Source of the DNA: Belnapia rosea
GTDB taxonomy: Bacteria > Pseudomonadota > Alphaproteobacteria > Acetobacterales > Acetobacteraceae
NCBI RefSeq assembly: GCF_900101615.1
Contig: NZ_FMZX01000012.1
Coordinates: 1-64,000 of the forward strand
Length of the DNA: 64,000 bases
Reading direction: 5' to 3'
This document shows positions 1-8,775 of this stretch, piece by piece. The stretch's first letter is position 1, and each line of letters starts with the position of its first letter. Made by a program: the position numbers and the translations under genes. The notes under the pieces were generated by a model that saw only the letters and a program-made list of their open reading frames with translations, was not told the origin of the DNA and made no database searches.

Positions 1-1615
1 CCTGGAACCGCCTCGTCGAGCAGCCCTGGACTATCATGTCCATCGGACTGCGCGATTGGGCGCATCGGTTCTGATCAATGGGATTTGGTATAAGGCGCTT
101 CCGCAGTTCGGCCTTGGCGATCTTCTCGAGCGTCGCCCGCGGCATGTCCTCGATCACCAGCACCTCCCGCGGCACCTTGAAATCGGCAAGCGCCTCCCGG
201 CAGGCGGCGATCACCGCCTCGGGCAGCCTGGCGGCATCGGCACCTTCGGCCAGGGTGACGAAGGCGACCGGCACCTCATCCAGCATAGGGTGCGCGCGGC
301 CGACCACCGCCGCCTCCCGCACCCCGGCGACGCCGAGCACCACCCGCTCGATCTCCGAGGCGGCGACATTCTCGGCCCCGACCTTCAGCATGTCCTTGGC
401 GCGATCGGTGAATTGAATGGAGCCGTCATCCAGCAGCGTCACCAGGTCGCCGGTGGCGAACCAGCCCTCGGCATCGAAGACGGCCGCCGTCGCCGCCGGG
501 TCGTGCAGGTATTCGAGGAACATCGAGACGCCGCGCACCCCGCGGCAGAACAGCGACCCCGTCTCGCCGGGTGCCACCGGGCTGCCATCTTCGCGCAGGA
601 TGCGGATGTCGTATTCCGGCGCCGCCCGGCCGATGGCGCCGGGCCGGTTCGGCACATGCAGGCTGCCGACGATGCCGTGGCTGACCGTCTCCGTCATGCC
701 CCACCAGCCGATCCCGGGCACCCCAAGCCGCGCCGCCGCCGGCGGGTCCGAGGTGGCGAAGCCGAACATGCGGAGGTGATGGCCGGGCGGGATCTCTGCC
801 TCCAGCACCGCCCGCAGCGAGAACCAGATGAAGGAAACCCAGGTCGTCCGATGCCGGAGCGCCACCGGCCAGAACCGGCTGGTCGACCATTTGGGCTGCA
901 GCACCACGGTCCCGCCCGCCCAGAGCGTCGCCAGCATGGAATAGCCGAGCGCATTGGCGTGGAAGAGCGGCAGGTAGACCTGATGCACATCCTCCGGCAC
1001 CAGCCCTTCATGGCTGGCATTCACCCGTGCCGCCCAGAGCGCATTGGCATGCGTCCAGACCACGCCCTTGGGGCGGGAGGTGGTGCCGGATGTGTACAGG
1101 ACGGAGAGCGGCCGCTCCGGCTCCGGCGCCCGTCGCGGCCGGCTGGTCGGATCGGCGAAGAGGCCGGCCCAACCGGCGGTACCGGTGACGGCTATCCAGC
1201 GCAGGCCCGGTGCCGCGCCATCGACCAGCGCGGCCATGTTCGGCTGGGTGATTGCGGCGACGCTGCGGGAATGCTGGGCGAAATAGGCCAGCTCATCCGC
1301 CGCGGCACGGGTATTGGTCAGCACGGCGATGGCACCGAGCTCCGCCAGGGCGAAATAGGCCAGCAGCAGCTCCGGCGCATTCTCGAGATGCACCAGCACG
1401 GGGTCGCCCGGGCCGATGCCGCGCCGCGCCAGCCCAGCCGCCAGCTGCCCAACCTCGGCATGGAAGCGGCCATAGCTCCAGCTCTCCTCCGGCCCCTCGG
1501 CCGGCACCCAGATCAGGAAGGGGTGGCTGCCCCGCTGCCGTGCCTTGGCCGTCAGCAGCCAGGGCAGGTCCATCCCGGCGAAGGGTCCCGGCATGCCGTG
1601 CTGGAATCCGGCCAT
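1..1615 (-). CDS. AMP-dependent acyl-CoA synthetase/ligase (3' end cut by window)
   Basis: Adenylate-forming enzyme that activates a carboxylic acid to acyl-AMP and then acyl-CoA. The P-loop-like motif YTSGTTSRPKGV lies near residue 172. Later come a WGMTE adenine-binding motif, the TGD motif of the hinge region (WFATGD) and a C-terminal PRATLEKIAK with the expected catalytic lysine. The start at 1615 is set by a strong AGGAGG six bases upstream. No stop is reached before base 1; about 35 residues follow the catalytic lysine, so the protein has a longer C-terminal tail than usual or ends just outside the window. It lies 33 bases after the LysE gene, probably in an operon with ilvE. The acid substrate cannot be told from sequence. 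Confidence 0.88.
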   Translation of the reverse strand, partial: MAGFQHGMPGPFAGMDLPWLLTAKARQRGSHPFLIWVPAEGPEESWSYGRFHAEVGQLAAGLARRGIGPGDPVLVHLENAPELLLAYFALAELGAIAVLTNTRAAADELAYFAQHSRSVAAITQPNMAALVDGAAPGLRWIAVTGTAGWAGLFADPTSRPRRAPEPERPLSVLYTSGTTSRPKGVVWTHANALWAARVNASHEGLVPEDVHQVYLPLFHANALGYSMLATLWAGGTVVLQPKWSTSRFWPVALRHRTTWVSFIWFSLRAVLEAEIPPGHHLRMFGFATSDPPAAARLGVPGIGWWGMTETVSHGIVGSLHVPNRPGAIGRAAPEYDIRILREDGSPVAPGETGSLFCRGVRGVSMFLEYLHDPAATAAVFDAEGWFATGDLVTLLDDGSIQFTDRAKDMLKVGAENVAASEIERVVLGVAGVREAAVVGRAHPMLDEVPVAFVTLAEGADAARLPEAVIAACREALADFKVPREVLVIEDMPRATLEKIAKAELRKRLIPNPIDQNRCAQSRSPMDMIVQGCSTRRFQ

Positions 1616-1648
1616 CGCATCTCCTCCTGCTGCTTTGCGGGCAGGATG

Positions 1649-2227
1649 TCAGTCGAGCAGCATCGGCACCAGGGAGAGCACCAGCAGCATCGCCATCGCC
1701 CGGTTGAACCAGCGCAGCGCCTCCGGCCGCCGCAGCAGCCGCGCCGCACCAAGCCCGATCGCCGCCCAGCCGAGCAGGCTGACGAGGGCGGCGGCCCCGA
1801 AAATCCCGGCCAGCAGCGGCGACTCGCCATAGGCGAGGATGGCAGCGCCAGCGATGATCCAGGCCTTGGGATTCACCCATTGGAAGAGCGCCGCCTGTAT
1901 CAGGCTCATCGGCTTGCCGCGCGGCGTATCACCCGGCGTGAGGGGCGCAGCCCGGGCGATGCCCCAGGCGAGCCAGAGCATCCAGGCCGCCCCCACCCAG
2001 CGCAAGGTCGCCTGCAGCCCAGGCGAACCGGCCAGCACCTCCCCTGCCCCGAGCCCCACCAGCAGCAGCATCACCGGGAAGCCGAGCGAGATGCCGAGGA
2101 TATGGGGCAGGCTCCGCCGCAGGCCGAAATTCACCGCCGAGGCGGCAACCATGGCGTTGTTCGGCCCTGGCGTCGCCGACATCGCCAGGGCGAAGCCGAT
2201 GGCCGAGGCGAGCCAGGTGAGGTCCAT
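1649..2227 (-). CDS. LysE/RhtB family amino-acid exporter
   Basis: Small inner-membrane transporter of 192 residues, the usual length for the LysE superfamily. The family signature ATPGPNNAMV sits in the first helix (residues 18-27), followed by a GIxLGF-type second helix and further hydrophobic segments to the C-terminus. The family exports amino acids or related metabolites using the proton gradient. It starts 15 bases after the ilvE stop and is followed by an acyl-CoA ligase, so the three are probably one transcript. That context suggests export of branched-chain amino acids or a derivative, which is inference. Confidence 0.85.
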   Translation of the reverse strand: MDLTWLASAIGFALAMSATPGPNNAMVAASAVNFGLRRSLPHILGISLGFPVMLLLVGLGAGEVLAGSPGLQATLRWVGAAWMLWLAWGIARAAPLTPGDTPRGKPMSLIQAALFQWVNPKAWIIAGAAILAYGESPLLAGIFGAAALVSLLGWAAIGLGAARLLRRPEALRWFNRAMAMLLVLSLVPMLLD

Positions 2228-2241
2228 GGCTCGCCTCCCTG

Positions 2242-3144
2242 CTAGGCCCCGGCCGCCGCGACGGCCTCGGGGCTCTGCCGCACCAGCGCCTCGTAATCGG
2301 TCATCAGCATGCGGGTGAGGTCGCCCGGGGTATAGGCATGCCCGGCAATCTCGCGCACCGGCGTCACCTCGGCCGCGGTGCCGGCGAGGAAGACCTCGGA
2401 GGCGTCCTTCAGCTCATCGATGCGGATGGTCCGCTCCACCACCTTTACCTGCCGCTTGCGGGCGAGGCCCATGACGGTGCGGCGGGTGATGCCGTCGAGG
2501 AAGCAGGCCGGCGTCGGCGTGTGCAGCTCGCCGCCCATGTTGAAGAAGATGTTGGCGCCCGTCGCCTCGGCGATGTCACCCTTGTAGTCGAGCATCAGCG
2601 CATCGTCGTAGCCCGCATCCATCGCGGCATGCTTCGACATGGTGCCGATCATGTAGAGGCCGGTCGCCTTGGAGGCGGTCGGCGCGGTGTCCGGCGCCGG
2701 CCGGCGCCAGGGGGCGAGGTTGAGGCGGACGCCCGCCATCCGCTGCTCCACGCCGAAATAGGCCCCCCATTCCCAGGCGGCGATGGCGAGATGCGTCTTC
2801 GTCAGCCGCGCGGCGACGCCCATCTCCTCCGAGCCACGCCAGGCGATCGGGCGGACATAGGCATCGGTGAAGCCGTTCCGCGCCACGGTCTCCTGGCATG
2901 CGGCGTCGATCTCCTCCACGCTCCAGGGGATCTCGAATCCGAGGATGCGGGCTGAGGCGATCAACCGCTCGGTATGGGCGCGCAGCTTGAAGATATTCCC
3001 GGAATAGGCCCTCTCGCCCTCGAACACGGCGCTGGCATAGTGCAGCCCATGCGAGAGGACATGCAGCTTGGCGCCGCGCCAGGGAACGAACTCCCCGTCC
3101 CACCAGATCCAACCGTCCCGGTCGTCGTAAGGAACGAGCGCCAT
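2242..3144 (-). CDS. ilvE: Branched-chain amino acid aminotransferase (class IV)
   Basis: PLP enzyme that transfers the amino group between glutamate and the keto acids of leucine, isoleucine and valine. It begins with the WWDGEFVPW segment (residues 14-22), followed by HGLHYASAVFEGERAY, typical of IlvE. The PLP lysine is K159 in TASKATG, and IAEATGANIF is the phosphate-binding loop. The frame is open to a TTG at 3186, but the ATG at 3144 is chosen because GGAGG lies nine bases upstream and the family N-terminus fits. The product is about 300 residues, the normal length. It heads the minus-strand group with lysE and the acyl-CoA ligase and is divergent from a MarR regulator. Confidence 0.93.
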   Translation of the reverse strand: MALVPYDDRDGWIWWDGEFVPWRGAKLHVLSHGLHYASAVFEGERAYSGNIFKLRAHTERLIASARILGFEIPWSVEEIDAACQETVARNGFTDAYVRPIAWRGSEEMGVAARLTKTHLAIAAWEWGAYFGVEQRMAGVRLNLAPWRRPAPDTAPTASKATGLYMIGTMSKHAAMDAGYDDALMLDYKGDIAEATGANIFFNMGGELHTPTPACFLDGITRRTVMGLARKRQVKVVERTIRIDELKDASEVFLAGTAAEVTPVREIAGHAYTPGDLTRMLMTDYEALVRQSPEAVAAAGA

Positions 3145-3184
3145 AACCGCGTACCTCCGCAATATCGTTGCTTCCAACACGTCC

Positions 3185-3214
3185 AAGTTAGAATGATCGG
3201 GAAAAATGTGTCAA
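3185..3214 (-). promoter_or_regulatory. Candidate sigma-70 promoter for ilvE
   Basis: A perfect TTGACA box lies on the minus strand at 3214-3209. At 18 bases spacing there is a weak -10 match TAACTT (3190-3185), about 40 bases before the ilvE start. The ilvE-marR intergenic gap is the only AT-richer stretch nearby. It also holds GTCA and TGAC half-sites seven bases apart, which could be a MarR-type site. The -10 match is poor, so the call is tentative. Confidence 0.3.
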
Positions 3215-3256
3215 TGTCACTGACCCAAACCGACCCGGGGAGAGCGCATAGCTGCC

Positions 3257-3859
3257 ATGCCGGACCCAACTGACGGCCCGCCCACCGCCGCCCCGGTCGG
3301 TGCCGGGCGCAACCTCCTCTTCCTCCGTGAGGAGGAATTGCGCTTGGCCCAGGACCTGCTCTTCTTCGGCTATCGGGATTTCACCGCCGGTGCCGACCAG
3401 ATCCTCGCCGAACTGGATCTCGGCCGAGCCCATCACCGGGTGCTGCATTTCGTCGGCCGCCGGCCCGGCATCACCGTGGGCGACCTGCTCGGCATCCTCG
3501 GCATCACCAAGCAGTCGCTCGGCCGGGTGCTGACACCGCTGATCGAGCAGGGCTATGTGCTGCAATCCCCCGGCCGCAACGACCGGCGCCAGCGCCTGCT
3601 CTCGCTCACCCCGAAGGGCGAGGCGCTGGAGCGGCGGCTGTTCGAGCGGCAGCGCGAATGGGTCATGCGGGCCTATCGCGAGGCCGGGCCGGTGGCGGTC
3701 GAGGGGTTCCGCCGTGTGATGCGCGGCCTGATGGGCGCTGAGGCGCGCGGCCAACTCGAGCGGCTGGAGCAGCGGCCGGACCGTCCGGTGCCGGGCCGGC
3801 CGCCCATACCGTCTTCCGTCGGGCGCCCGCCCACCACAGATTGGCCGGGACGGGGCTGA
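3257..3859 (+). CDS. MarR-family winged-helix transcriptional regulator
   Basis: Dimeric DNA-binding repressor of about 200 residues. A winged-helix domain spans roughly residues 25-150. The helix-turn-helix region reads RPGITVGDLLGILGITKQSLGRVL, followed by the wing GRNDRRQRLLSLTPKGEAL, which is the diagnostic MarR signature. The C-terminal 30 residues are proline-rich and low-complexity. The gene is divergent from ilvE and may control it. Its 3' end comes just before the start of a two-component regulator, so the three plus-strand genes may share a transcript. The ligand is unknown. Confidence 0.88.
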   Translation: MPDPTDGPPTAAPVGAGRNLLFLREEELRLAQDLLFFGYRDFTAGADQILAELDLGRAHHRVLHFVGRRPGITVGDLLGILGITKQSLGRVLTPLIEQGYVLQSPGRNDRRQRLLSLTPKGEALERRLFERQREWVMRAYREAGPVAVEGFRRVMRGLMGAEARGQLERLEQRPDRPVPGRPPIPSSVGRPPTTDWPGRG

Positions 3860-3894
3860 AGCGCCTCGTACCGCCTGAAAGAGGAATGCCGCCC

Positions 3895-4611
3895 ATGCCT
3901 GCCGAGGCCGCCACCGCTGTCGACAACGCCCATCTGCTCGTGGTGGATGACGATGCGCGGCTGCGGGCGCTGCTGCAGCGATTCCTGTCGGAGCAGGGCT
4001 TCCGTGTCAGCATCGCCGCCGATGCCGCCGCCGCCCGCGCCCAACTCGCCGCCGTCGCCTTCGATCTGGTCGTGCTCGATGTGATGATGCCGGGCGAGAC
4101 GGGACTCGAGCTGGTCGAGTCGCTCCGCCGCGATGGCAAGGACGTGCCGGTGCTGATGCTGACCGCGCGCGGCGGACCTGAGGACCGCGTGGCCGGCTTC
4201 GAGATGGGCGCCGATGATTATCTCGGGAAGCCTTTCGAGCCGCGCGAGCTGGCGCTGCGCATCCGCACCATCCTCCGGCGCGTGGCGCCGCCCGCCCAGC
4301 CGCTGACGGCCGCCCCGGTGCAGCTCGGCATGCGCTGGTTCGATGCGGAGCGCTCCGAGCTGCGCGGGCCGGAGGGCACGGTGCGGCTGACGGGCGGCGA
4401 GGCCGCCTTGCTGCACGCCCTCGCACGCCGCGCCGGCGATGTACTCAGCCGCGAGGAGATCGCCACCGCCCTTGGCACGCCGGAGGCCGGCGAACGCGCC
4501 ATCGATGTCCAGGTCACCCGGCTGCGGCGGAAGATCGAGCCCGATCCGCGCGAGCCGCGCTACCTGCACACGGTCCGCCATCGTGGCTACGTCCTCAGGC
4601 CGGGCCCCTGA
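3895..4611 (+). CDS. OmpR/PhoB-family response regulator
   Basis: DNA-binding response regulator of 238 residues. The receiver domain (about 12-125) has the acidic pair D18/D19, phospho-acceptor D62 in VVLDVMMPG, T90 and K112 in GKPFEP. A winged-helix Trans_reg_C domain follows (about 140-235), ending RYLHTVRHRGYVL. ATG 3895 is preferred over 3886 or TTG 3841 because AGAGGA lies nine bases upstream. The stop codon overlaps the histidine kinase start (TGATG), so the two are translationally coupled and almost certainly a cognate pair. The architecture is close to OmpR/EnvZ-type systems; the regulon is unknown. Confidence 0.93.
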   Translation: MPAEAATAVDNAHLLVVDDDARLRALLQRFLSEQGFRVSIAADAAAARAQLAAVAFDLVVLDVMMPGETGLELVESLRRDGKDVPVLMLTARGGPEDRVAGFEMGADDYLGKPFEPRELALRIRTILRRVAPPAQPLTAAPVQLGMRWFDAERSELRGPEGTVRLTGGEAALLHALARRAGDVLSREEIATALGTPEAGERAIDVQVTRLRRKIEPDPREPRYLHTVRHRGYVLRPGP

Positions 4612-5972
4612 TGCCGGGCCCGGTGATGGGCAGGCTGCGGCGCCTGCTGCCGCGCTCGCTGATGGCACGATCGGTGCTGATCATCCTGGCGCCGATGCTG
4701 GTGCTGCAGGCCGTCGCGCTGCAGCTTTTCTACGGCGGGCATCTCGACGTGATCTCGCGGCGCCTGGCGGGCGGCGTCGCCGGCGATGTCGCCTTCGTCG
4801 CCGAGCTGATCCGGCGCGAGCCGGCCGAGCAGCATCCCTGGATCTTCCGTGAGGCCTCCTGGCGCCTGGACCTGGCGCTGGCCTTCGAGCCCGGCGCCCG
4901 CATCCAGGGCGAGCGGCGGCCGAGCATGTCCATCCTGCCGCTGGAGGAAGACCTCAACAACGCGCTCGGCGAGCGCGTCCGCGCCCGCTTCGACACGGAT
5001 TGGCAGAGCGACCCGCGCAGCGTCATCATCCGCGTGCAGATGCCGGATGGCGTGCTGCATGTGGAGGCACCGCGGAAGCGCCTCTTCACCGCGACGCTCT
5101 ATCTCTTCGTCATCTGGCTGGTCGGCTCGGCGCTGCTGCTCTCGGGCGTTGCCATCCTCTTCATGAAGAACCAGGTCCGCGCCATCCGCCGTCTCGCCGC
5201 GGCAGCGGAGGCTTTCGGCCTTGGCCGTGATCTCGGCCCGATCAAGCCGGAGGGGGCGAGCGAGGTGCGCCAGGCGGCCGGTGCCTTCAACCGCATGCGC
5301 GAGCGCATCCGCCGCTTTGTCGGGCAGCGAACGGAGATGCTGGCCGGCATCAGCCACGACCTGCGCACGCCGCTTACCCGCATGCGGCTCGGCGTCACCA
5401 TGCTGCCGCGCTCACCGGAGACCGAGGAAGATCTCGCCGCCCTGACCCAGGACATGGAGGAGATGGAGCGGATGATTGCCGCCTACCTGTCCTTCGCCCG
5501 CGGCGAGGGCACCGAACAGGCCCGCCCGGCCGATCTGGTGGAGCTGGTGCAGGACGTCGCCGCCAAGGCCCGGCGCTCCGGCGCCGCGGTGGAGGTGGCC
5601 GCGCCAGGCAAGCTTGCCCTGCCGCTGCGGCCCGATGCGGTGCGCCGCTGCCTCGGCAACCTGATCGACAATGCGCGCCGCCATGCCCAGCATGTCTCGG
5701 TCGCCGTGGAGACGGTTCCGCGCACCGAGCTCGGAGGCCCTGGGGGTGAGGGACAGTCGCTCTGGGCACAGGTGACGGTGGATGATGACGGCCCGGGCAT
5801 CCCTGCCGCCGATCGCGAGGGCGCCTTCAAGCCCTTCGCCAGCGGCAGGCCCGATGGCACCGGCCTCGGCCTTGCCATCGCCCGCGACATCGTCCGCGCC
5901 CATGGCGGGGATATCCAGCTGGAGGAGAGCCCGCTCGGCGGGTTGCGGGCGCGGCTGCTGCTGCCGGTCTGA
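4611..5972 (+). CDS. EnvZ-like sensor histidine kinase
   Basis: Inner-membrane sensor of 453 residues. TM1 is about residues 19-40, a periplasmic sensing region about 41-160, TM2 about 162-185, then HAMP to about 238. The HisKA domain carries phospho-acceptor H249 in GISHDLRTPLTRMR. The ATPase domain has an N-box LGNLIDNARRHA (N350, N354), a G1 box DDDGPGIP and a G2 box GTGLGLAIA. The start overlaps the regulator stop by one base. It is convergent with moeA, with no gap between the two stops. The periplasmic region is charged and contains no domain I recognise, so the stimulus is unknown. Confidence 0.92.
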   Translation: MPGPVMGRLRRLLPRSLMARSVLIILAPMLVLQAVALQLFYGGHLDVISRRLAGGVAGDVAFVAELIRREPAEQHPWIFREASWRLDLALAFEPGARIQGERRPSMSILPLEEDLNNALGERVRARFDTDWQSDPRSVIIRVQMPDGVLHVEAPRKRLFTATLYLFVIWLVGSALLLSGVAILFMKNQVRAIRRLAAAAEAFGLGRDLGPIKPEGASEVRQAAGAFNRMRERIRRFVGQRTEMLAGISHDLRTPLTRMRLGVTMLPRSPETEEDLAALTQDMEEMERMIAAYLSFARGEGTEQARPADLVELVQDVAAKARRSGAAVEVAAPGKLALPLRPDAVRRCLGNLIDNARRHAQHVSVAVETVPRTELGGPGGEGQSLWAQVTVDDDGPGIPAADREGAFKPFASGRPDGTGLGLAIARDIVRAHGGDIQLEESPLGGLRARLLLPV

Positions 5973-7238
5973 TCAGAACAGCGTGGCGAAGGGCAGCACC
6001 CGCACCGCGTCGCCCGGCGCCACCGACAGCACCGCCTCCGGCAACTCGACAAAAGCATCACTCTCGGTCAGCGAGGTCAGCAGCCCGGCCCCTTCCCGCT
6101 CGAACTTAAAGGCCACCCCATCGCGTAGCCGGACGCGGACATATTCCCGGCGCCCGGCCTTTTTGCGGTAGCTGAACCCCGCCTCGGCCGGAAAACGCGG
6201 CAGCACCTCCGGCAGCGCGCCAGCCAATCGCAGGACCAGGGGGCGCGCCAGATGCAGGAAGGTCACCACCGCCGCCACGGGGTTGCCCGGTAGCCCGATC
6301 ACCGGCGTCCCACCGGCAGCGAAATCCCCGCCGGATTTCGGCAGCACCCCCATCGCCACCGGCCGGCCCGGCTTCACCGCCAGCCGCCAGAAGACCAGCC
6401 GCCCGCCTGCCTCGATCGCGGCGCGGACATGATCCTCTTCCCCGGTGCTCACGCCGCCCGAGGTCAGCAGTAGGTCATGCGATCCGGCCGCCGCCCGCAG
6501 CGCCGCCGCCGTCGCCGCCGGGTCATCGGGAAGGATGCCGAGGTCGCTCGCCATCACAGGCAGGCGCGCCAGCAGGGCCAGCAGGGTGAAGCGATTGCTG
6601 TCATAGGCTTGAGCCGGGCCGAGCGGCGTGCCGGGCGGAGCTAACTCATCCCCGGTGGAGAAGACGCCTACCCGTACCCGTGGCACGACAGGAAGGGCGG
6701 CATAGCCAAGTGCGGCGGCGAGGCCGATTTCCGGCGCCCGCAGCCGGCGTCCGGCCGGCAGGGCCAGTGCGCCGGCGGCCACGTCCTCGCCCGCTGGCCG
6801 CGCATTGGCGCCGGGCTTGAGCCCGGGCGGCACCCAGACGCCCCTGCCTTCGGCAACCGCATCCTCCTGCATCACCACCGTATCGGCGCCCGGTGGCATC
6901 GGCGCGCCGGTGAAGATGCGGGCCGCCTGGCCGGGTGCCGGCGCCTGCTCCGCCACATGGCCGGCCGCGATCCGGCCGGCGAGCGGAAGCAGGCTCGGCT
7001 CTCCCGGTGTGAGGTCGGCATGGCGGAAGGCGTAACCATCGACGGCGGAATTGAAGAAAGGCGGCAGCGGCAACGACGCATGAAGCGCCCGCGCCAGCAC
7101 CCTACCGGCGGCTTCGGTCAGGGGCAGGGTTTCCTCCCCCTGGATCGGCGGGATGCGCTCGGCGATCAGCGCCTCGGCCGCCTCGACCGAGAGCAGCGGG
7201 CCGCCGAAGGCAAAGCAGTCGTCCGAAAGCTGAGCCAT
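5973..7238 (-). CDS. moeA: Molybdopterin molybdenumtransferase MoeA
   Basis: Inserts molybdate into adenylylated molybdopterin, completing molybdenum cofactor. The 421-residue protein has the MoeA order: N-terminal domain with FFNSAVDGYAFR (substrate loop near residue 61), a domain with FTGAPMPPGAD, the MPT-binding domain with GVFSTGDEL and TSGGVSTGEEDH, then the loop GLPGNPVA and a C-terminal beta-barrel. It follows mobB closely at the end of the FDH operon, so cofactor synthesis is probably co-expressed with the enzyme that needs it. Length and motifs are complete. Confidence 0.95.
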   Translation of the reverse strand: MAQLSDDCFAFGGPLLSVEAAEALIAERIPPIQGEETLPLTEAAGRVLARALHASLPLPPFFNSAVDGYAFRHADLTPGEPSLLPLAGRIAAGHVAEQAPAPGQAARIFTGAPMPPGADTVVMQEDAVAEGRGVWVPPGLKPGANARPAGEDVAAGALALPAGRRLRAPEIGLAAALGYAALPVVPRVRVGVFSTGDELAPPGTPLGPAQAYDSNRFTLLALLARLPVMASDLGILPDDPAATAAALRAAAGSHDLLLTSGGVSTGEEDHVRAAIEAGGRLVFWRLAVKPGRPVAMGVLPKSGGDFAAGGTPVIGLPGNPVAAVVTFLHLARPLVLRLAGALPEVLPRFPAEAGFSYRKKAGRREYVRVRLRDGVAFKFEREGAGLLTSLTESDAFVELPEAVLSVAPGDAVRVLPFATLF

Positions 7239-7250
7239 TCCGGGTGTCCC

Positions 7251-7754
7251 CTACCAGTCGGCCATCGCCGCCGCATGCCGCAGCACGAGGTCGGCAATGG
7301 CCTCCGCATCGTCCAGGGACGCCCAGGGCAGCGGGCCCGGCGGCGGCACATCGCTGGCGATGGCGCGGATTGCCGGATCCTCCGGGTGCAGCCAGGGCTT
7401 GCCATTGGCAGTGCGATGGACCTCGATTTTCGGATGGCGGTCGCGCTTGAAGCCCTCGACCACGACCAGATCCACGGGCGCAAGCTGGCGGAGCAGCTCG
7501 GTCAGCCCTGGCTCCGGGCTGCCGCGCAGCTCGGTCATCAGCGCCCAGCGATGTTCCGAGCTGACCAGGACCTGCCTTGCCCCGGCCTCCCGGTGGACCC
7601 AGGAATCCTTGCCCGGCGTATCGACGTCGAAGCGGTGATGGGCGTGCTTGATTGTGGACACACCGACGCCCCGGGCACCCAAAGCGGGCAGCAACCGGGC
7701 CATCAGCGTGGTCTTCCCGGCCCCGCTCCATCCGGCGAGGCCGATTACCCGCAT
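7251..7754 (-). CDS. mobB: Molybdopterin-guanine dinucleotide biosynthesis protein B
   Basis: GTP-binding adaptor that assists MobA in adding GMP to molybdenum cofactor, giving the bis-MGD form needed by formate dehydrogenase. The protein is 167 residues, with a Walker A motif GWSGAGKTT at residues 8-16, the switch segment STIKHAHH, and LVVVEGFKR corresponding to the Walker B/VEGF(K/R) signature of MobB. The start at 7754 is the first ATG before the P-loop. It lies 10 bases after the FDH gamma gene and 12 before moeA. No mobA is seen in this window. Confidence 0.93.
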   Translation of the reverse strand: MRVIGLAGWSGAGKTTLMARLLPALGARGVGVSTIKHAHHRFDVDTPGKDSWVHREAGARQVLVSSEHRWALMTELRGSPEPGLTELLRQLAPVDLVVVEGFKRDRHPKIEVHRTANGKPWLHPEDPAIRAIASDVPPPGPLPWASLDDAEAIADLVLRHAAAMADW

Positions 7755-7764
7755 GGGCGGGGTC

Positions 7765-8775
7765 CTAGTCGGCGCCGGCTGCCTTCGCCCCGGGCGGCGG
7801 CACGACCTGCTGCCGTGCCCTGGCCAATTCCTCCTCCACCCACAGTGCGTGATGCTCCTTGGCCCAATTGTAGTCCACGCGCCCGCTGCCCATCGCGGCG
7901 AAGGCACCCTCCATGCCGAGGGAGCCAATATAGATATGGGCGAGCATGGCCGCGATCATCAGGACGGCGAGCAGGCTGTGCACGATGTGAGCGAGCTGCT
8001 GACCGGCGATGTCCACCACGGTGAATGGGAATATCAGCACATAGCCGGAGGCGGCGACCAGCCCGCCCCCCAGCACCGTGATCCAGAAGACCATCTTCTG
8101 CCCGGCATTGAATCGGCCCGCCTTCGGGTGGTGGCCGCTGAGGAAGCCGCCCCCCGCCTTGACCCAGGTGACATCCGTCCGGTCCGGGATGTTGTCCCGC
8201 ACCCAGAGCAGCAGCATCAGCACGAGGCCGAGGGTGAAGGGAAAGGCGAGGAAGTTATGGGCCAGCTTCCCTGCCGCGCTGATGGCGGTGAAGGCTTCCG
8301 GCCCGGTCAGCGGCAGCAGGAGATGCCGCCCGAAGGTCAGGTTGAGGCCCGACAGGGCGAGGATGATGAAGCAACTCGCCACCATCCAGTGATTGGCCCG
8401 CTCCAGCAGGTTGAAACGCAGCAGCGTTCGGCCCGACCAGCCTTCGCCCAGGCGGATGCGCCCGCGAACCAGGAAGAAGAGCGCCAGCAGCCCCAGCATG
8501 CCGAGCACGGCGATGCCGCCGACCCAGGCCAGGGTGCGGTTGTGGAAGGCCCGCCATTCACGGCCTTCCGGCTGGATAAGATTGGCCGCCTTGGCATCAG
8601 GGATGCTGATGCGGCCATGGATCGGCTCGCCGCGCAGGAGGGCCCGCATCTCGAGCTCCGCCGCATCCGGCTGGCCGCGATCGCCGAGCGGCTGCGGCAC
8701 CGGCGCGGTCTGCGCCATGGCCGGCCCTGCCAGCAAGGCGAGGGCGAAGGCCGCCCTGAGCAGGATGCGCCTCAT
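7765..8775 (-). CDS. Formate dehydrogenase gamma subunit (cytochrome b556)
   Basis: Membrane anchor that takes electrons from the FDH beta subunit and reduces quinone through b hemes. A Sec signal peptide covers residues 1-21, with a likely cut after AMA. A periplasmic stretch follows to about residue 62, then five predicted membrane helices: one near 63-85 and a four-helix cytochrome b core with ERANHWMVA, GKLAHNF and LAHIVHSLLA supplying candidate heme histidines. The protein is 336 residues; the signal peptide plus N-terminal extension is typical of the long FDH gamma type. Its ATG overlaps the beta-subunit stop by four bases. Confidence 0.92.
   Translation of the reverse strand: MRRILLRAAFALALLAGPAMAQTAPVPQPLGDRGQPDAAELEMRALLRGEPIHGRISIPDAKAANLIQPEGREWRAFHNRTLAWVGGIAVLGMLGLLALFFLVRGRIRLGEGWSGRTLLRFNLLERANHWMVASCFIILALSGLNLTFGRHLLLPLTGPEAFTAISAAGKLAHNFLAFPFTLGLVLMLLLWVRDNIPDRTDVTWVKAGGGFLSGHHPKAGRFNAGQKMVFWITVLGGGLVAASGYVLIFPFTVVDIAGQQLAHIVHSLLAVLMIAAMLAHIYIGSLGMEGAFAAMGSGRVDYNWAKEHHALWVEEELARARQQVVPPPGAKAAGAD

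Noticed and set aside
56-2245. 729-codon open frame on the plus strand opposite the acyl-CoA ligase and LysE genes
   Set aside because: His/Arg/Gly/Pro-rich translation with no domain; it mirrors real minus-strand genes whose third-position GC bias removes stops.
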